Origin: Bacillota bacterium
GTDB lineage: Bacteria; Bacillota; Clostridia; Christensenellales; UMGS416
NCBI GenBank assembly: GCA_023398815.1
Contig: JAEWRW010000052.1
Span: 1-11,828 of the forward strand
DNA length: 11,828 nt
Direction: 5' to 3'
Under the pieces are notes generated by a model. That model searched no databases and was not told where the DNA came from. It saw only the letters and a program-made list of their open reading frames with translations. Below are positions 1-6,213 of this stretch, piece after piece. Every line of letters begins with the position of its first letter. The first letter of the stretch is position 1. The translations under genes and the position numbers were made by a program.

Positions 1-71
1 ACAATCGTCCGCTCCCGCTTTTGTGATGGATGGGTGCTAGTGCGTCCCCTGTATCGTGCCAGTCGCGCTGG

Positions 72-515
72 TCACGCCTCTTCCTTTCGTTCCATCTGCC
101 CCAGCAGTTGGTAGAGCAAGCGGTAGAGCGTGGCCGCGTCGTCCAGGTTCAGTGGCACACACTGCAGGATGCGCGCCGGCACGTTGCGGGCGCGCTCTTT
201 GAGCGCCCGGCCCTGTTCGGTTAGCTCCACAATGACGCTGCGCTCGTCGGCTGTGTCTCGCCGGCGGGTGATGAGGCCCATGGCTGCCAGTCGCTTCTGT
301 AGGGGAGTGAGGGTGCCGCTATCGAGGTGCAGGGCCTCGCACAGCTCCTTCACGGTGGCGCGCTGCCGCTCCCACAGCACCAGCATGGCGATGTACTGGG
401 TGTAGGTCAGGCCAAGCTCATCGAGGATGGGCTTGTACAGGCGTACGATCTCCCGCGCACAGGCGTAGAGCGGGAAGCAGAGCTGATTTTCCAGTTTCAG
501 TGCCTCGTCGTCCAT
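72..515 (-). CDS. ohrR: OhrR-type MarR-family organic peroxide-sensing repressor
   Basis: This 147-residue protein is a MarR-family winged-helix DNA-binding protein of the OhrR type. Such repressors leave their operators when a reactive cysteine is oxidised by organic hydroperoxides. The N-terminus carries the family hallmark LENQLCFPLYA with the sensing Cys13, followed by LGLTYTQYIAMLVLWE. The recognition-helix region is near residues 55-80 (LHLDSGTLTPLQKRL) and the wing near 83-100, with RRRDTADERS. Cys119 lies 106 residues after Cys13, a spacing like that of two-cysteine OhrR proteins, so a disulfide-forming mode is plausible (inference). The ATG has an AAGGAG site five bases upstream that overlaps the stop codon of the peroxidase gene before it; the gap is only 9 bp, so the two genes are co-transcribed. 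The protein probably represses its own operon. The family call is firm; the inducer is inferred. Confidence 0.9.
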   Translation of the reverse strand: MDDEALKLENQLCFPLYACAREIVRLYKPILDELGLTYTQYIAMLVLWERQRATVKELCEALHLDSGTLTPLQKRLAAMGLITRRRDTADERSVIVELTEQGRALKERARNVPARILQCVPLNLDDAATLYRLLYQLLGQMERKEEA

Positions 516-524
516 GGGTTCTCC

Positions 525-998
525 TTATAGCAGGGCCGCGATGTCTTTTTCCAGCGCTTCCGGGGTGGTCGTGGGGGCGTAGCGGGCTACGACGTTGCCC
601 TGCCGATCCAGCAGGAATTTGGTGAAGTTCCACTTGACGGCCCCACCCAAAAGCCCGGATTTCTGGCCCTTCAGCCAGGTATACAGCGGCGCTTCGTTCT
701 CACCGTTAACGTCGATCTTGTCAAACTGGGGGAAGGAGATGCCGAAGCGTCCGGTGCAGAAGGTGTGAATCTCCTCATCGGTGCCGGGAGCTTGGTTGCC
801 AAACTGGTTGCAGGGGAAATCGAGAATCTCCAACCCTTGCCCGGCGTACTTGGCATACAGCGCCTGCAGCCCGGTGTACTGCGGGGTGAAGCCGCAGCCG
901 GTAGCGGTGTTGACGATAAGCAGCACCTTTCCCTTGTAGTCCGCCAGGCCCTTTTCCTCGCCCTTCATGGTCTTGACGTTGTACTCATACACACCCAT
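525..998 (-). CDS. gpx: Glutathione peroxidase-family thiol peroxidase, probably thioredoxin-dependent
   Basis: This 157-residue cytoplasmic enzyme reduces hydroperoxides. It is full length for a bacterial GPX-family protein. The peroxidatic cysteine is Cys35 in NTATGCGF, and the rest of the catalytic set is visible as Gln69 in FPCNQFGNQ and Trp123-Asn124 in KWNF. A further cysteine, Cys81 in FCTGRFGISFP, lies where the resolving cysteine occurs in plant-type and insect-type GPX enzymes that use thioredoxin. Thioredoxin is therefore the likely reductant rather than glutathione (inference). The start is supported by a GGAGGG site at 1005-1010. The gene is the first of a two-gene operon with the OhrR-type repressor directly behind it, which suggests induction by organic peroxides. 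Confidence 0.93.
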   Translation of the reverse strand: MGVYEYNVKTMKGEEKGLADYKGKVLLIVNTATGCGFTPQYTGLQALYAKYAGQGLEILDFPCNQFGNQAPGTDEEIHTFCTGRFGISFPQFDKIDVNGENEAPLYTWLKGQKSGLLGGAVKWNFTKFLLDRQGNVVARYAPTTTPEALEKDIAALL

Positions 999-1044
999 GA
1001 CAAACCCTCCAACATTTGAATTGCACTAGATTTAATTCCTTGCG

Positions 1045-1073
1045 AGCATAACATCAACGAAGGTTCACGTCAA
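1045..1073 (-). promoter_or_regulatory. Sigma-A-type promoter of the gpx-ohrR operon
   Basis: On the minus strand, TTGACG (1068-1073) and TATGCT (1045-1050) are separated by exactly 17 bp. Transcription would start near 1038, about 40 bases before the gpx start. An interrupted inverted repeat, GAATT (1018-1022) and AATTC (1034-1038), lies just downstream, and an ACAATTGT palindrome (1103-1110) lies upstream of the -35 box. Both are AT-rich, as OhrR operators usually are, but neither matches a known operator closely enough to assign it. Confidence 0.7.
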
Positions 1074-1183
1074 CGGTTTATCAAAATTAAATTTATATAA
1101 ATACAATTGTCCAATATGGGTTTCGTTGAGTCAGAACGATGAAACACCGGAACCTATGAGGAACCGGGTTCTATTTGTATAGA

Positions 1184-1212
1184 TAGCATCCTGTGGGTTG
1201 GAACGTTATAAT
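1184..1212 (+). promoter_or_regulatory. Probable promoter of the epimerase-like gene, perfect -10 and poor -35
   Basis: TATAAT at 1207-1212 is a perfect -10 box placed 28 bases before the start codon, giving a short leader that contains GGGAGG. The hexamer 17 bp upstream (TAGCAT, 1184-1189) is a poor -35 box. The promoter may therefore need an activator. The short palindrome GAACCGGGTTC at 1161-1171 is a candidate site. Confidence 0.5.
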
Positions 1213-1240
1213 AGCGTTATCAGACAAGGGAGGCAGAGCC

Positions 1241-2233
1241 ATGAAAGCACTGTTGATTGGCGGAACAGGAATTATTAGCACCGCGGTGTCGAGCCTGGCG
1301 GTGAGCGAGGGCTGGGATGTGACGCTCCTCAACCGTGGCAACCGCGGCCAGTGGGTGCCCGAGGGCGCCCATGTGTTGCAGGCCGACGCTGGGGACCCTG
1401 CCGCGCTGGAGCGTGTGCTGGCCGGCCAGACCTTCGACGTGGTGGCCAACTTCATCGGCTTTCTGCCCCAGCAGATTGAGCCCCATATCAAACTCTTCGC
1501 CGGGCGGACGGGGCAGTATCTGTACATCAGCTCCGCCGCGGCCTACCAGAAGCCCAGCAGCCACCAGTACATCACCGAATCCACGCCCCTGTGCAACACG
1601 TTCTGGCAGTACGGGCGTGACAAGATTGCCTGCGAGGAGCTGCTGACCCGCGCGTACCGCGAGAACGGCTTCCCCATCACCATCGTGCGGCCCACGCTGA
1701 CCTACGGGCTCACCATGATTCCCTACTGCATGAACAGCTGGGGCAAGCCCTACACCCTGGTGAACCGCCTGAAGCAGGGCAAGAAAATCATCGTGCCCGG
1801 CGACGGTTCCTCGCTGTGGACGATGACCCACAACTCCGACTTTGCCAAGGGCTTTGTGGGCCTCATGGGCAACCAGCGGGCCATCGGGCACCCGTTCCAC
1901 ATCACCTCCGACGAGGCACTGACCTGGGATCAGATTCTCAAGGCCATTGCCGACGCCGTGGGGGTGGAAGCCAAGCCCGTGCACATCGCCAGCGACTTCA
2001 TCGTGCGCCACAACCCCGCCCAAACCGGCGACCTGCTGGGCGACAAGTCCAACACGGCCATCTTCGACAACAGCAAGCTGAAGAGCTTCGTGCCGGGCTT
2101 CGCGGCCACCACGTCCTTCGTGCAAGGTGTCCGCCGCTCGGTGGAGTTTTTTGAGAGCCACCCCGAGATGCAGACGGTGGACGAGGAATACGACGCCACC
2201 CTCGATCGCATCCTTGCGGCCTACGGCGAGTAG
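1241..2233 (+). CDS. NAD(P)-binding epimerase/dehydratase-like protein (atypical extended SDR)
   Basis: This 330-residue soluble protein has the Rossmann fold of the NAD-dependent epimerase/dehydratase group. The N-terminal dinucleotide loop is GGTGIIS (7-13), in which the third glycine is replaced by serine, as in many atypical members. Strand and helix features follow with ISSAAAY (96-102), the catalytic-type pair Tyr124 and Lys128 in YGRDK, and RPTLTYG (150-156). The C-terminal half (about 160-330) would bind the second substrate. A catalytic reaction is likely but not certain, because some relatives bind RNA or act as regulators. The start at 1241 was chosen over an upstream ATG at 1193 because it has GGGAGG at 1228-1233, opens directly into the Rossmann strand and lies downstream of the TATAAT box. 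It is monocistronic, with a strong terminator behind it. The substrate is unknown; nothing nearby suggests a sugar-nucleotide pathway. Confidence 0.85.
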   Translation: MKALLIGGTGIISTAVSSLAVSEGWDVTLLNRGNRGQWVPEGAHVLQADAGDPAALERVLAGQTFDVVANFIGFLPQQIEPHIKLFAGRTGQYLYISSAAAYQKPSSHQYITESTPLCNTFWQYGRDKIACEELLTRAYRENGFPITIVRPTLTYGLTMIPYCMNSWGKPYTLVNRLKQGKKIIVPGDGSSLWTMTHNSDFAKGFVGLMGNQRAIGHPFHITSDEALTWDQILKAIADAVGVEAKPVHIASDFIVRHNPAQTGDLLGDKSNTAIFDNSKLKSFVPGFAATTSFVQGVRRSVEFFESHPEMQTVDEEYDATLDRILAAYGE

Positions 2234-2255
2234 CCACGCAGGCCGATGACCTTTC

Positions 2256-2290
2256 TGCCGTGCGGCCCTTGGACCGCACGGCATTTCTTT
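2256..2290 (+). terminator. Rho-independent terminator of the epimerase-like gene
   Basis: A perfect 10-bp stem (TGCCGTGCGG, 2256-2265, and CCGCACGGCA, 2274-2283) with an eight-base loop is followed by TTTCTTT. It begins 23 bases after the stop codon. Confidence 0.85.
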
Positions 2291-2320
2291 GCCGCTTTCT
2301 TGTGATACCGGCGGCTTTTT
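2291..2320 (+). terminator. Possible second, weaker tandem terminator
   Basis: GCCGC (2291-2295) can pair with GCGGC (2311-2315), and five T residues follow at 2316-2320. The stem is short and the loop long (15 bases), so it would be weak. It would serve as a backup to the stronger terminator just upstream. Confidence 0.3.
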
Positions 2321-2362
2321 GCCCCGGCGGCGTGGCAAACCCACAAAGACCGTGCGGAAAAC

Positions 2363-2391
2363 TTGCCAAACCGGGCCGGGAATGGTAGGGT
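2363..2391 (+). promoter_or_regulatory. Candidate promoter of the HD-domain gene
   Basis: TTGCCA (2363-2368) and TAGGGT (2386-2391) are 17 bp apart and lie downstream of the preceding terminator. Transcription would start near 2398 with a leader of about 23 bases that holds the GAGGGGGAG ribosome site. The -10 match is weak, but the terminator means the gene needs a promoter here. Confidence 0.4.
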
Positions 2392-2420
2392 ACCCAAAAA
2401 AGAACGAGGGGGAGAACCCA

Positions 2421-2996
2421 ATGATACCAACGAGAGAGGAAGCGCTTGCGCTTCTGCGGGAATACAACCAGGAGGAGTGGCACGTGCGCCACGCGCTGGC
2501 GGTGGAGGCAGCGTTGCGTCGCTTTGCCGCCGACTATGCCCCCGGCGAGGAGGATTTCTGGGGCGTGGTGGGGCTGCTGCACGACATCGACTTTGAGCAG
2601 TACCCCGAGCAGCACTGCGTCAAGGCAATCGAGTTGCTGGGGGCGCGGGGCATCGACGAGCGCGTCATTCACGCCGTCGCCAGCCACGGTTGGGGCTTGG
2701 TGCCGGTGGAGGCCAGACCCGAGCATCCCATGGAAAAGGCGCTCTACGCTGTGGATGAACTCACCGGCATCATCGCCGCCTGTGTGGCCCTTCGCCCCTC
2801 CAAGAGCATCCTCGACCTGGAACTGAGTTCGGTGAAAAAGAAGTTCAAGCAGCCCAGCTTCGCCGCCGGCTGCTCCCGCAAGGTCATTGGGGACGGTGCG
2901 GACATGCTGGGCCTGCCGCTGGACGACCTCATCGTGAAGACCCTGGAGGGCATGCGCGCCGCCGCCGACGAACTGGGCATGCGGGGAGACCTCTGA
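2421..2996 (+). CDS. Small HD-domain metal-dependent phosphohydrolase-like protein
   Basis: This 191-residue cytoplasmic protein belongs to the HD superfamily. Metal ligands of the H...HD...D pattern are visible as His24 (WHVRHA), His54-Asp55 (GLLHDIDFEQYPEQH) and Asp112 (YAVDELTG). His84 and His89 (VIHAVASHG) lie where extra metal ligands occur in HDIG-type proteins. No other domain is attached. Relatives hydrolyse phosphate esters or nucleotides, and are often annotated only as HDIG-domain or hydrolase proteins; the substrate cannot be read here. The ATG at 2421 has GAGGGGGAG at 2406-2414, and an in-frame upstream ATG at 2289 falls inside the terminator region and is unlikely. The gene is monocistronic, between terminators on both sides. 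Confidence 0.88.
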   Translation: MIPTREEALALLREYNQEEWHVRHALAVEAALRRFAADYAPGEEDFWGVVGLLHDIDFEQYPEQHCVKAIELLGARGIDERVIHAVASHGWGLVPVEARPEHPMEKALYAVDELTGIIAACVALRPSKSILDLELSSVKKKFKQPSFAAGCSRKVIGDGADMLGLPLDDLIVKTLEGMRAAADELGMRGDL

Positions 2997-3007
2997 CGCT
3001 TCGCTTT

Positions 3008-3034
3008 CGCGGCGATCGCTTCGCGCTCGCCGCG
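3008..3034. repeat. GC-rich hairpin just after the HD gene
   Basis: CGCGGCGA (3008-3015) pairs perfectly with TCGCCGCG (3027-3034) around an 11-base loop. No T tract follows, so it is more likely a 3' stabilising structure or part of a repeat than a terminator. Confidence 0.5.
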
Positions 3035-3066
3035 AGGGGGAAAGTTCCCGTTACGAGTGCCTTTGA

Positions 3067-3103
3067 GCCACCTGACGCACATGTCGTCAGGTGGCGTTCG
3101 TTT
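3067..3103 (+). terminator. Rho-independent terminator of the HD gene
   Basis: GCCACCTGACG (3067-3077) and CGTCAGGTGGC (3085-3095) form a perfect 11-bp stem with a seven-base loop. The T-rich GTTCGTTT follows. It lies about 70 bases after the HD-gene stop codon. Confidence 0.75.
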
Positions 3104-3178
3104 GCGCGGTCGCGCTGGTTTTTACGAAGGAGACGCGCCTGCGGGTGGGAAGGGTCGAGTGCCGTGAACAGTCTGATG

Positions 3179-3298
3179 CGTGCCGCCGCCGGATGAACCG
3201 GCTGGCGGCTGCAGAGGAGAGCATGCGTGTCTTGCTCTGGCTTCTTCGTGCCTGTCCGAATGAATCGGCCTGCGGCTGCGGGGGAACGCGCTTGCTCT
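3179..3298. repeat. Two diverged copies of a structured repeat with ATGAA-loop hairpins
   Basis: Copy 1 (3179-3238) and copy 2 (3247-3298) share, in the same order, CGTGCC, a hairpin with loop ATGAA, GCGGCTGC and CTTGCTCT. The inner stem is CCGG/CCGG in copy 1 (3189-3192 and 3198-3201) and CCGA/TCGG in copy 2 (3256-3259 and 3265-3268). One base pair has therefore changed on both sides while the loop stayed the same. Copy 1 has an outer stem GCCGCC/GGCGGC (3182-3187 and 3204-3209) and a second hairpin, AGAGCA/TGCTCT. This looks like a degenerate intergenic repeat family; its function is unknown. Confidence 0.5.
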
Positions 3299-3366
3299 TT
3301 GTGTAAAGACGGCAGATATGAAGGGGGACACGGCGCAGGCATTATTGCCGGGGTGATGCCAAGTTG

Positions 3367-3403
3367 ACCAACGAGGGACATCAATAAGATGTCCCTCTTT
3401 GGT
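3367..3403. terminator. Long hairpin, probable bidirectional terminator
   Basis: GAGGGACATC (3373-3382) and GATGTCCCTC (3388-3397) form a perfect 10-bp stem with loop AATAA. ACCAA and TTGGT extend it by five pairs beyond a single C/T mismatch. In plus orientation CTTT follows the core stem. On the minus strand it lies 75 bases beyond the FAD-protein stop codon and could end the redox operon transcript. Confidence 0.6.
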
Positions 3404-3477
3404 GAGTTACTCGTTATGCGGTTGCATTCGCTCTGTCAACTTTTGTTGCAATATCATCCGTCTTGCGCTGACTTGTC

Positions 3478-5442
3478 TCAGTCGTTCACTTCCCCTGCCC
3501 GATATCGCGCCCATACGTTCTCAAACCACAAGTCACGCGCGGGGATGGGGTGAACGGGACGCAGGGTGTTGGTGCAATGGGCCACACCGTCATGGAGGGT
3601 CAGCGCCGTCTCCAGCACCTGGCCATCCATGGCGTCGCCGCTGGGGCGCACGCGCCAGGGCAGGCCGGGCAGCGGGGGGCCGTCATCGGCGAGCAGCACG
3701 GACGAGCCGCGGCTGGGGCCGCCTTGCCGGGCATAGTGCGCCATGGCCGACAGGCAGGCGAACTGGCTCACCAGCATGCTCCAGCCTTTGTGTGCCTCGG
3801 GCCACTGCAGGGGTGCGCAGGGGCTGACCCTCTGCCAGTACCCGGCCAGGTCGTTGGCACAGGCATCGAGGGCTTGGGCGAGCCCCTCGGGGCTGCGCAG
3901 GTGGGCGCCGTGGTGTGTCATACGCTGGCGGGCAGTGGCCAGCAACGGGGCAAGTGCTTCGTTCTCTAGTCTGGCACTGGGCAAGCCGGGGGCGGCTTTC
4001 CGCGCCAGCAGCGCAGTAGCGGCGGCAGCGAAACGCTCCGAATCCGCCGGTGTGACCTTGTGGGTGGCGATGTGACGCGCCGCCCGCTGGGAGCCGGTCT
4101 GGGTGGCGTTGAGGGCGCTGCCGCCGGGCCGATAGGCCCCGAAGGTACCGGCGGCTTCGCCGCAGGCATAGAGCCCGCCCACTGTGGTGCGCCACCAGCG
4201 GTCCACCAGCAGTCCGCCGTTCATGTGCTGGGCACACACGGCGACCTCCAGCGGCTCGCGATCGAGGTCGATGCCATGACCGGCGTAGAGCGCGATGGCG
4301 TCGGGGTTCATATGCCGCAGGCGATCGATGGGCGTAGCCAACAGCGCGCCGGAGTTGTCAAGGTACCCGCGTGCTTCGTCACTGAGGAGCGAAAAGCCTT
4401 CCTCCAGCCCGGTGGGGTTGCTGCGGTAATCCAGGAACACCCGACGACCCCGCTCGTCGGTCTCGCGGGTCACACACAGGTCAATGAGCGACGACCCCGG
4501 CAGCTTCCGGGCGTCAAAGGGCCACTGGTAGCCCTTCAGGAACGTGTACTCCAGCGCCTGCGCCGGGGTGAAATACTCCAGCAGGAACTCCCGCTCGTCA
4601 CTCCCGTCGGCGGCGGTGGAGACATAGCGCGGCAGCGCCTGCTGGTAGGTGCCCGAGACGTTCCAACGGAACCCGATGGAAGCCAGACCGTGCTGCCACT
4701 CCTGGAGGTTTGCGGCCTTGGCCCCGGCTTCCAGCGCCAGGCCCAGCGCACCATGCTGGCTGGGCGGGTAGACCGACCGGGCAAAGAGCCCCGCCTCGCC
4801 CCCGCAGGCCCACACGACCGCGCCGCAGCGGAAGAGCGTCAGCCCTCGGGTAGGGGCATCGAGCTCCCGCAGATTGAGGGCCAGCAGCCCCAGACAGGCC
4901 GCGCCTTCGCCGTTCCCGTCGGTCACGATGCCGATGACCTGATGGTCGTCAAAGACCGGCACGCCCAGGGACTGGGCCTCCCGCTCCAGCGCTTCGGTCA
5001 TGAAGCGCGACGTCAGCGGCCCGGCGGAGGTCGCCCGCTGCCGGGGGTCGTGGTCGGTCTTGTAGCCAGCGTACTCGCCGTATTCGTTGTGCGGGAAGGG
5101 CACGCCCAACCCGGCCAGTCGCAGGAAGCTGCCCGCTGAGGACGCCGCGTCGATGAGCGCCAGGTCGCCATCGGTGGAACCGCCGGCGAAGAGCGTCTCA
5201 GCCAGCTGTTGCACCGAGTCGGGGCCGTCGCCAGCGAGCGACAGCTTGTAGTAGGTCTGCTTGTCGCTGCCGGTGTTGCGCGAGGTACCGCTGTTCATCC
5301 CCTCGGTGACGACGGCGATATCCGCCACGCCCAGCTTTGCCAGGTGGCAGGCGGCGTTCCACCCGGCGGCGCCGCTGCCCACCACCGCGGCGGTCAGCGT
5401 GTGAACCGGGATCTCCAGCGCCCCGAAGCACAGGCTCTCCAT
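3478..5442 (-). CDS. Fumarate reductase/succinate dehydrogenase-like FAD-dependent oxidoreductase
   Basis: This 654-residue flavoprotein resembles the FrdA/SdhA/aspartate oxidase superfamily. The FAD-binding loop is VVGSGAAGWNAA (20-31), with the ribose-binding acid at Glu47 at the end of the second strand. Further family motifs are VVWACGGEAG (209-218), AQHMNGGLLVD (404-414) and LYACGEAAG (424-432), the last reading into YRPGGSALNATQTGSQRA. The middle capping part (about 245-290) has EWQHGLASIGFRW instead of the QFHPTG-type segment of true fumarate reductases, so fumarate is not the expected substrate. No signal peptide or haem motif is seen, which points to the cytoplasm. The start at 5442 was chosen over an ATG at 5526 because it has GAGGAG upstream, begins just before the Rossmann strand and overlaps the previous stop as TGATG, implying translational coupling. 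It is last of three redox genes. The real substrate is unknown. Confidence 0.82.
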   Translation of the reverse strand: MESLCFGALEIPVHTLTAAVVGSGAAGWNAACHLAKLGVADIAVVTEGMNSGTSRNTGSDKQTYYKLSLAGDGPDSVQQLAETLFAGGSTDGDLALIDAASSAGSFLRLAGLGVPFPHNEYGEYAGYKTDHDPRQRATSAGPLTSRFMTEALEREAQSLGVPVFDDHQVIGIVTDGNGEGAACLGLLALNLRELDAPTRGLTLFRCGAVVWACGGEAGLFARSVYPPSQHGALGLALEAGAKAANLQEWQHGLASIGFRWNVSGTYQQALPRYVSTAADGSDEREFLLEYFTPAQALEYTFLKGYQWPFDARKLPGSSLIDLCVTRETDERGRRVFLDYRSNPTGLEEGFSLLSDEARGYLDNSGALLATPIDRLRHMNPDAIALYAGHGIDLDREPLEVAVCAQHMNGGLLVDRWWRTTVGGLYACGEAAGTFGAYRPGGSALNATQTGSQRAARHIATHKVTPADSERFAAAATALLARKAAPGLPSARLENEALAPLLATARQRMTHHGAHLRSPEGLAQALDACANDLAGYWQRVSPCAPLQWPEAHKGWSMLVSQFACLSAMAHYARQGGPSRGSSVLLADDGPPLPGLPWRVRPSGDAMDGQVLETALTLHDGVAHCTNTLRPVHPIPARDLWFENVWARYRAGEVND

Positions 5443-6209
5443 CACAGTCTCCTCAGGTGGAAGCCGCCGTCGACGTTCAAAACCTCGCCGGTGGAGTAGG
5501 GCAGCAGCCCCGCGCACACCGCCCACACGGCCTGCGCCACGTCGTCGGGTTGGCCCCAGCGAGCCAGCGGCAGCAGCCCACCCTCAATCAGGCGGTCGTA
5601 CTTCTCCTTCACCTTGCCCGTCATATCGGTGGCGATGATGCCGGGGCGTATTTCATATACGTTGATGCCGTATTCGCTCAGCCGGTCGGCAAAGAGGGCT
5701 GTCACCTGCGCCAGCCCCGCCTTGGAGATGCAGTACTCCGCCCGGTTGGTGGAGGATGCGTAGGCCGACAGGCTGGAGACGATGACGATGACCGGCCGGT
5801 AGGCGGGGTCGGCCCCGGCCCGCGCCGCCATCTGCCGGGCGAAGGCCTGTGTCAGGAAGAATGTGCCTTTGAGATTGGTGTCCAGCACGAAGTCGTAGTT
5901 CTCCTCGGTCAAGTCCAGCAGGTCAGCCCTCACACGGGGGGCGACGCCGGCGTTGTTGACGAGGGCATCCACCCCGCCATAGCAAGCGGCACAGTAGGCG
6001 GCCAGGTTCTCCCGGTCAGCGCCCTCCCCCAGGCGGCAGGGCTGGTAATCAAACGTGCCCAGCGTGCGCAGATCCGCGAGCGTGGCGGCGTAGTTTTCCT
6101 CCGGCCCGGTGCCGGTGCCCACGACCGTCCAGCCCTCGGCCAGCAGCTTTTGGGCAACGCCCAGGCCAATGCCCCGGGTGGCCCCGGTGACGACAGCAAC
6201 CTTGCCCAT
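5442..6209 (-). CDS. Short-chain dehydrogenase/reductase (classical SDR, FabG-like)
   Basis: This 255-residue protein is a full-length classical SDR that would interconvert an alcohol and a ketone with NAD(P)H. The cofactor loop is TGATRGIG (8-15), the structural NNAG is at 85-88, and the catalytic set is Asn112, Ser146, Tyr159 and Lys163 (YCISK). The C-terminus ends with the usual GEVLNVDGGFH. Annotation pipelines would call it 3-oxoacyl-ACP reductase, but no fatty-acid genes are near. Its place between an Old Yellow Enzyme-like reductase and an FAD oxidoreductase suggests a ring or side-chain alcohol of the same unknown substrate. It starts 4 bp after the upstream gene and its stop overlaps the next start, so all three proteins come from one message. 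Confidence 0.92.
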   Translation of the reverse strand: MGKVAVVTGATRGIGLGVAQKLLAEGWTVVGTGTGPEENYAATLADLRTLGTFDYQPCRLGEGADRENLAAYCAACYGGVDALVNNAGVAPRVRADLLDLTEENYDFVLDTNLKGTFFLTQAFARQMAARAGADPAYRPVIVIVSSLSAYASSTNRAEYCISKAGLAQVTALFADRLSEYGINVYEIRPGIIATDMTGKVKEKYDRLIEGGLLPLARWGQPDDVAQAVWAVCAGLLPYSTGEVLNVDGGFHLRRL

Positions 6210-6213
6210 GCCC

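Larger units (their letters stand above)
2997..3477. other. Gene-free interval with many hairpins and a diverged repeat pair
   Basis: I see no convincing coding region in this stretch of about 480 bases: the open frames lack recognisable protein composition or good ribosome sites. It holds, in order, a GC hairpin at 3008-3034, a terminator at 3067-3103, two diverged copies of a structured repeat at 3179-3298, and a long hairpin at 3367-3403. It separates the plus-strand HD gene from the end of the minus-strand redox operon. Confidence 0.7.

Noticed and set aside
1018..1038. GAATT-N11-AATTC as a definite OhrR operator
   Set aside because: Position and AT content fit, but the arms are short and AATT-containing palindromes arise easily in AT-rich DNA; it is kept only as a candidate.
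1220..2467. Long open frame on the minus strand opposite the epimerase-like gene
   Set aside because: It is antisense to a clear Rossmann-fold protein in GC-rich DNA, has repetitive Val/Gly/His-rich composition and no recognisable motif or ribosome site.
3008..3298. CRISPR array or tRNA/rRNA gene in the hairpin-rich gap
   Set aside because: There are only two diverged copies with no regular spacers, and no cloverleaf or conserved rRNA stretch could be traced.
3091..3306. Possible 71-residue small protein in the gap after the HD gene
   Set aside because: The start codon lies inside the terminator stem, the composition is Arg/Cys-rich without any pattern, and the frame runs through the repeat pair.
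4060..5139. 359-codon open frame on the plus strand inside the FAD-protein gene
   Set aside because: The opposite strand encodes clear FAD-binding motifs across the same bases; this frame has no motif or ribosome site.
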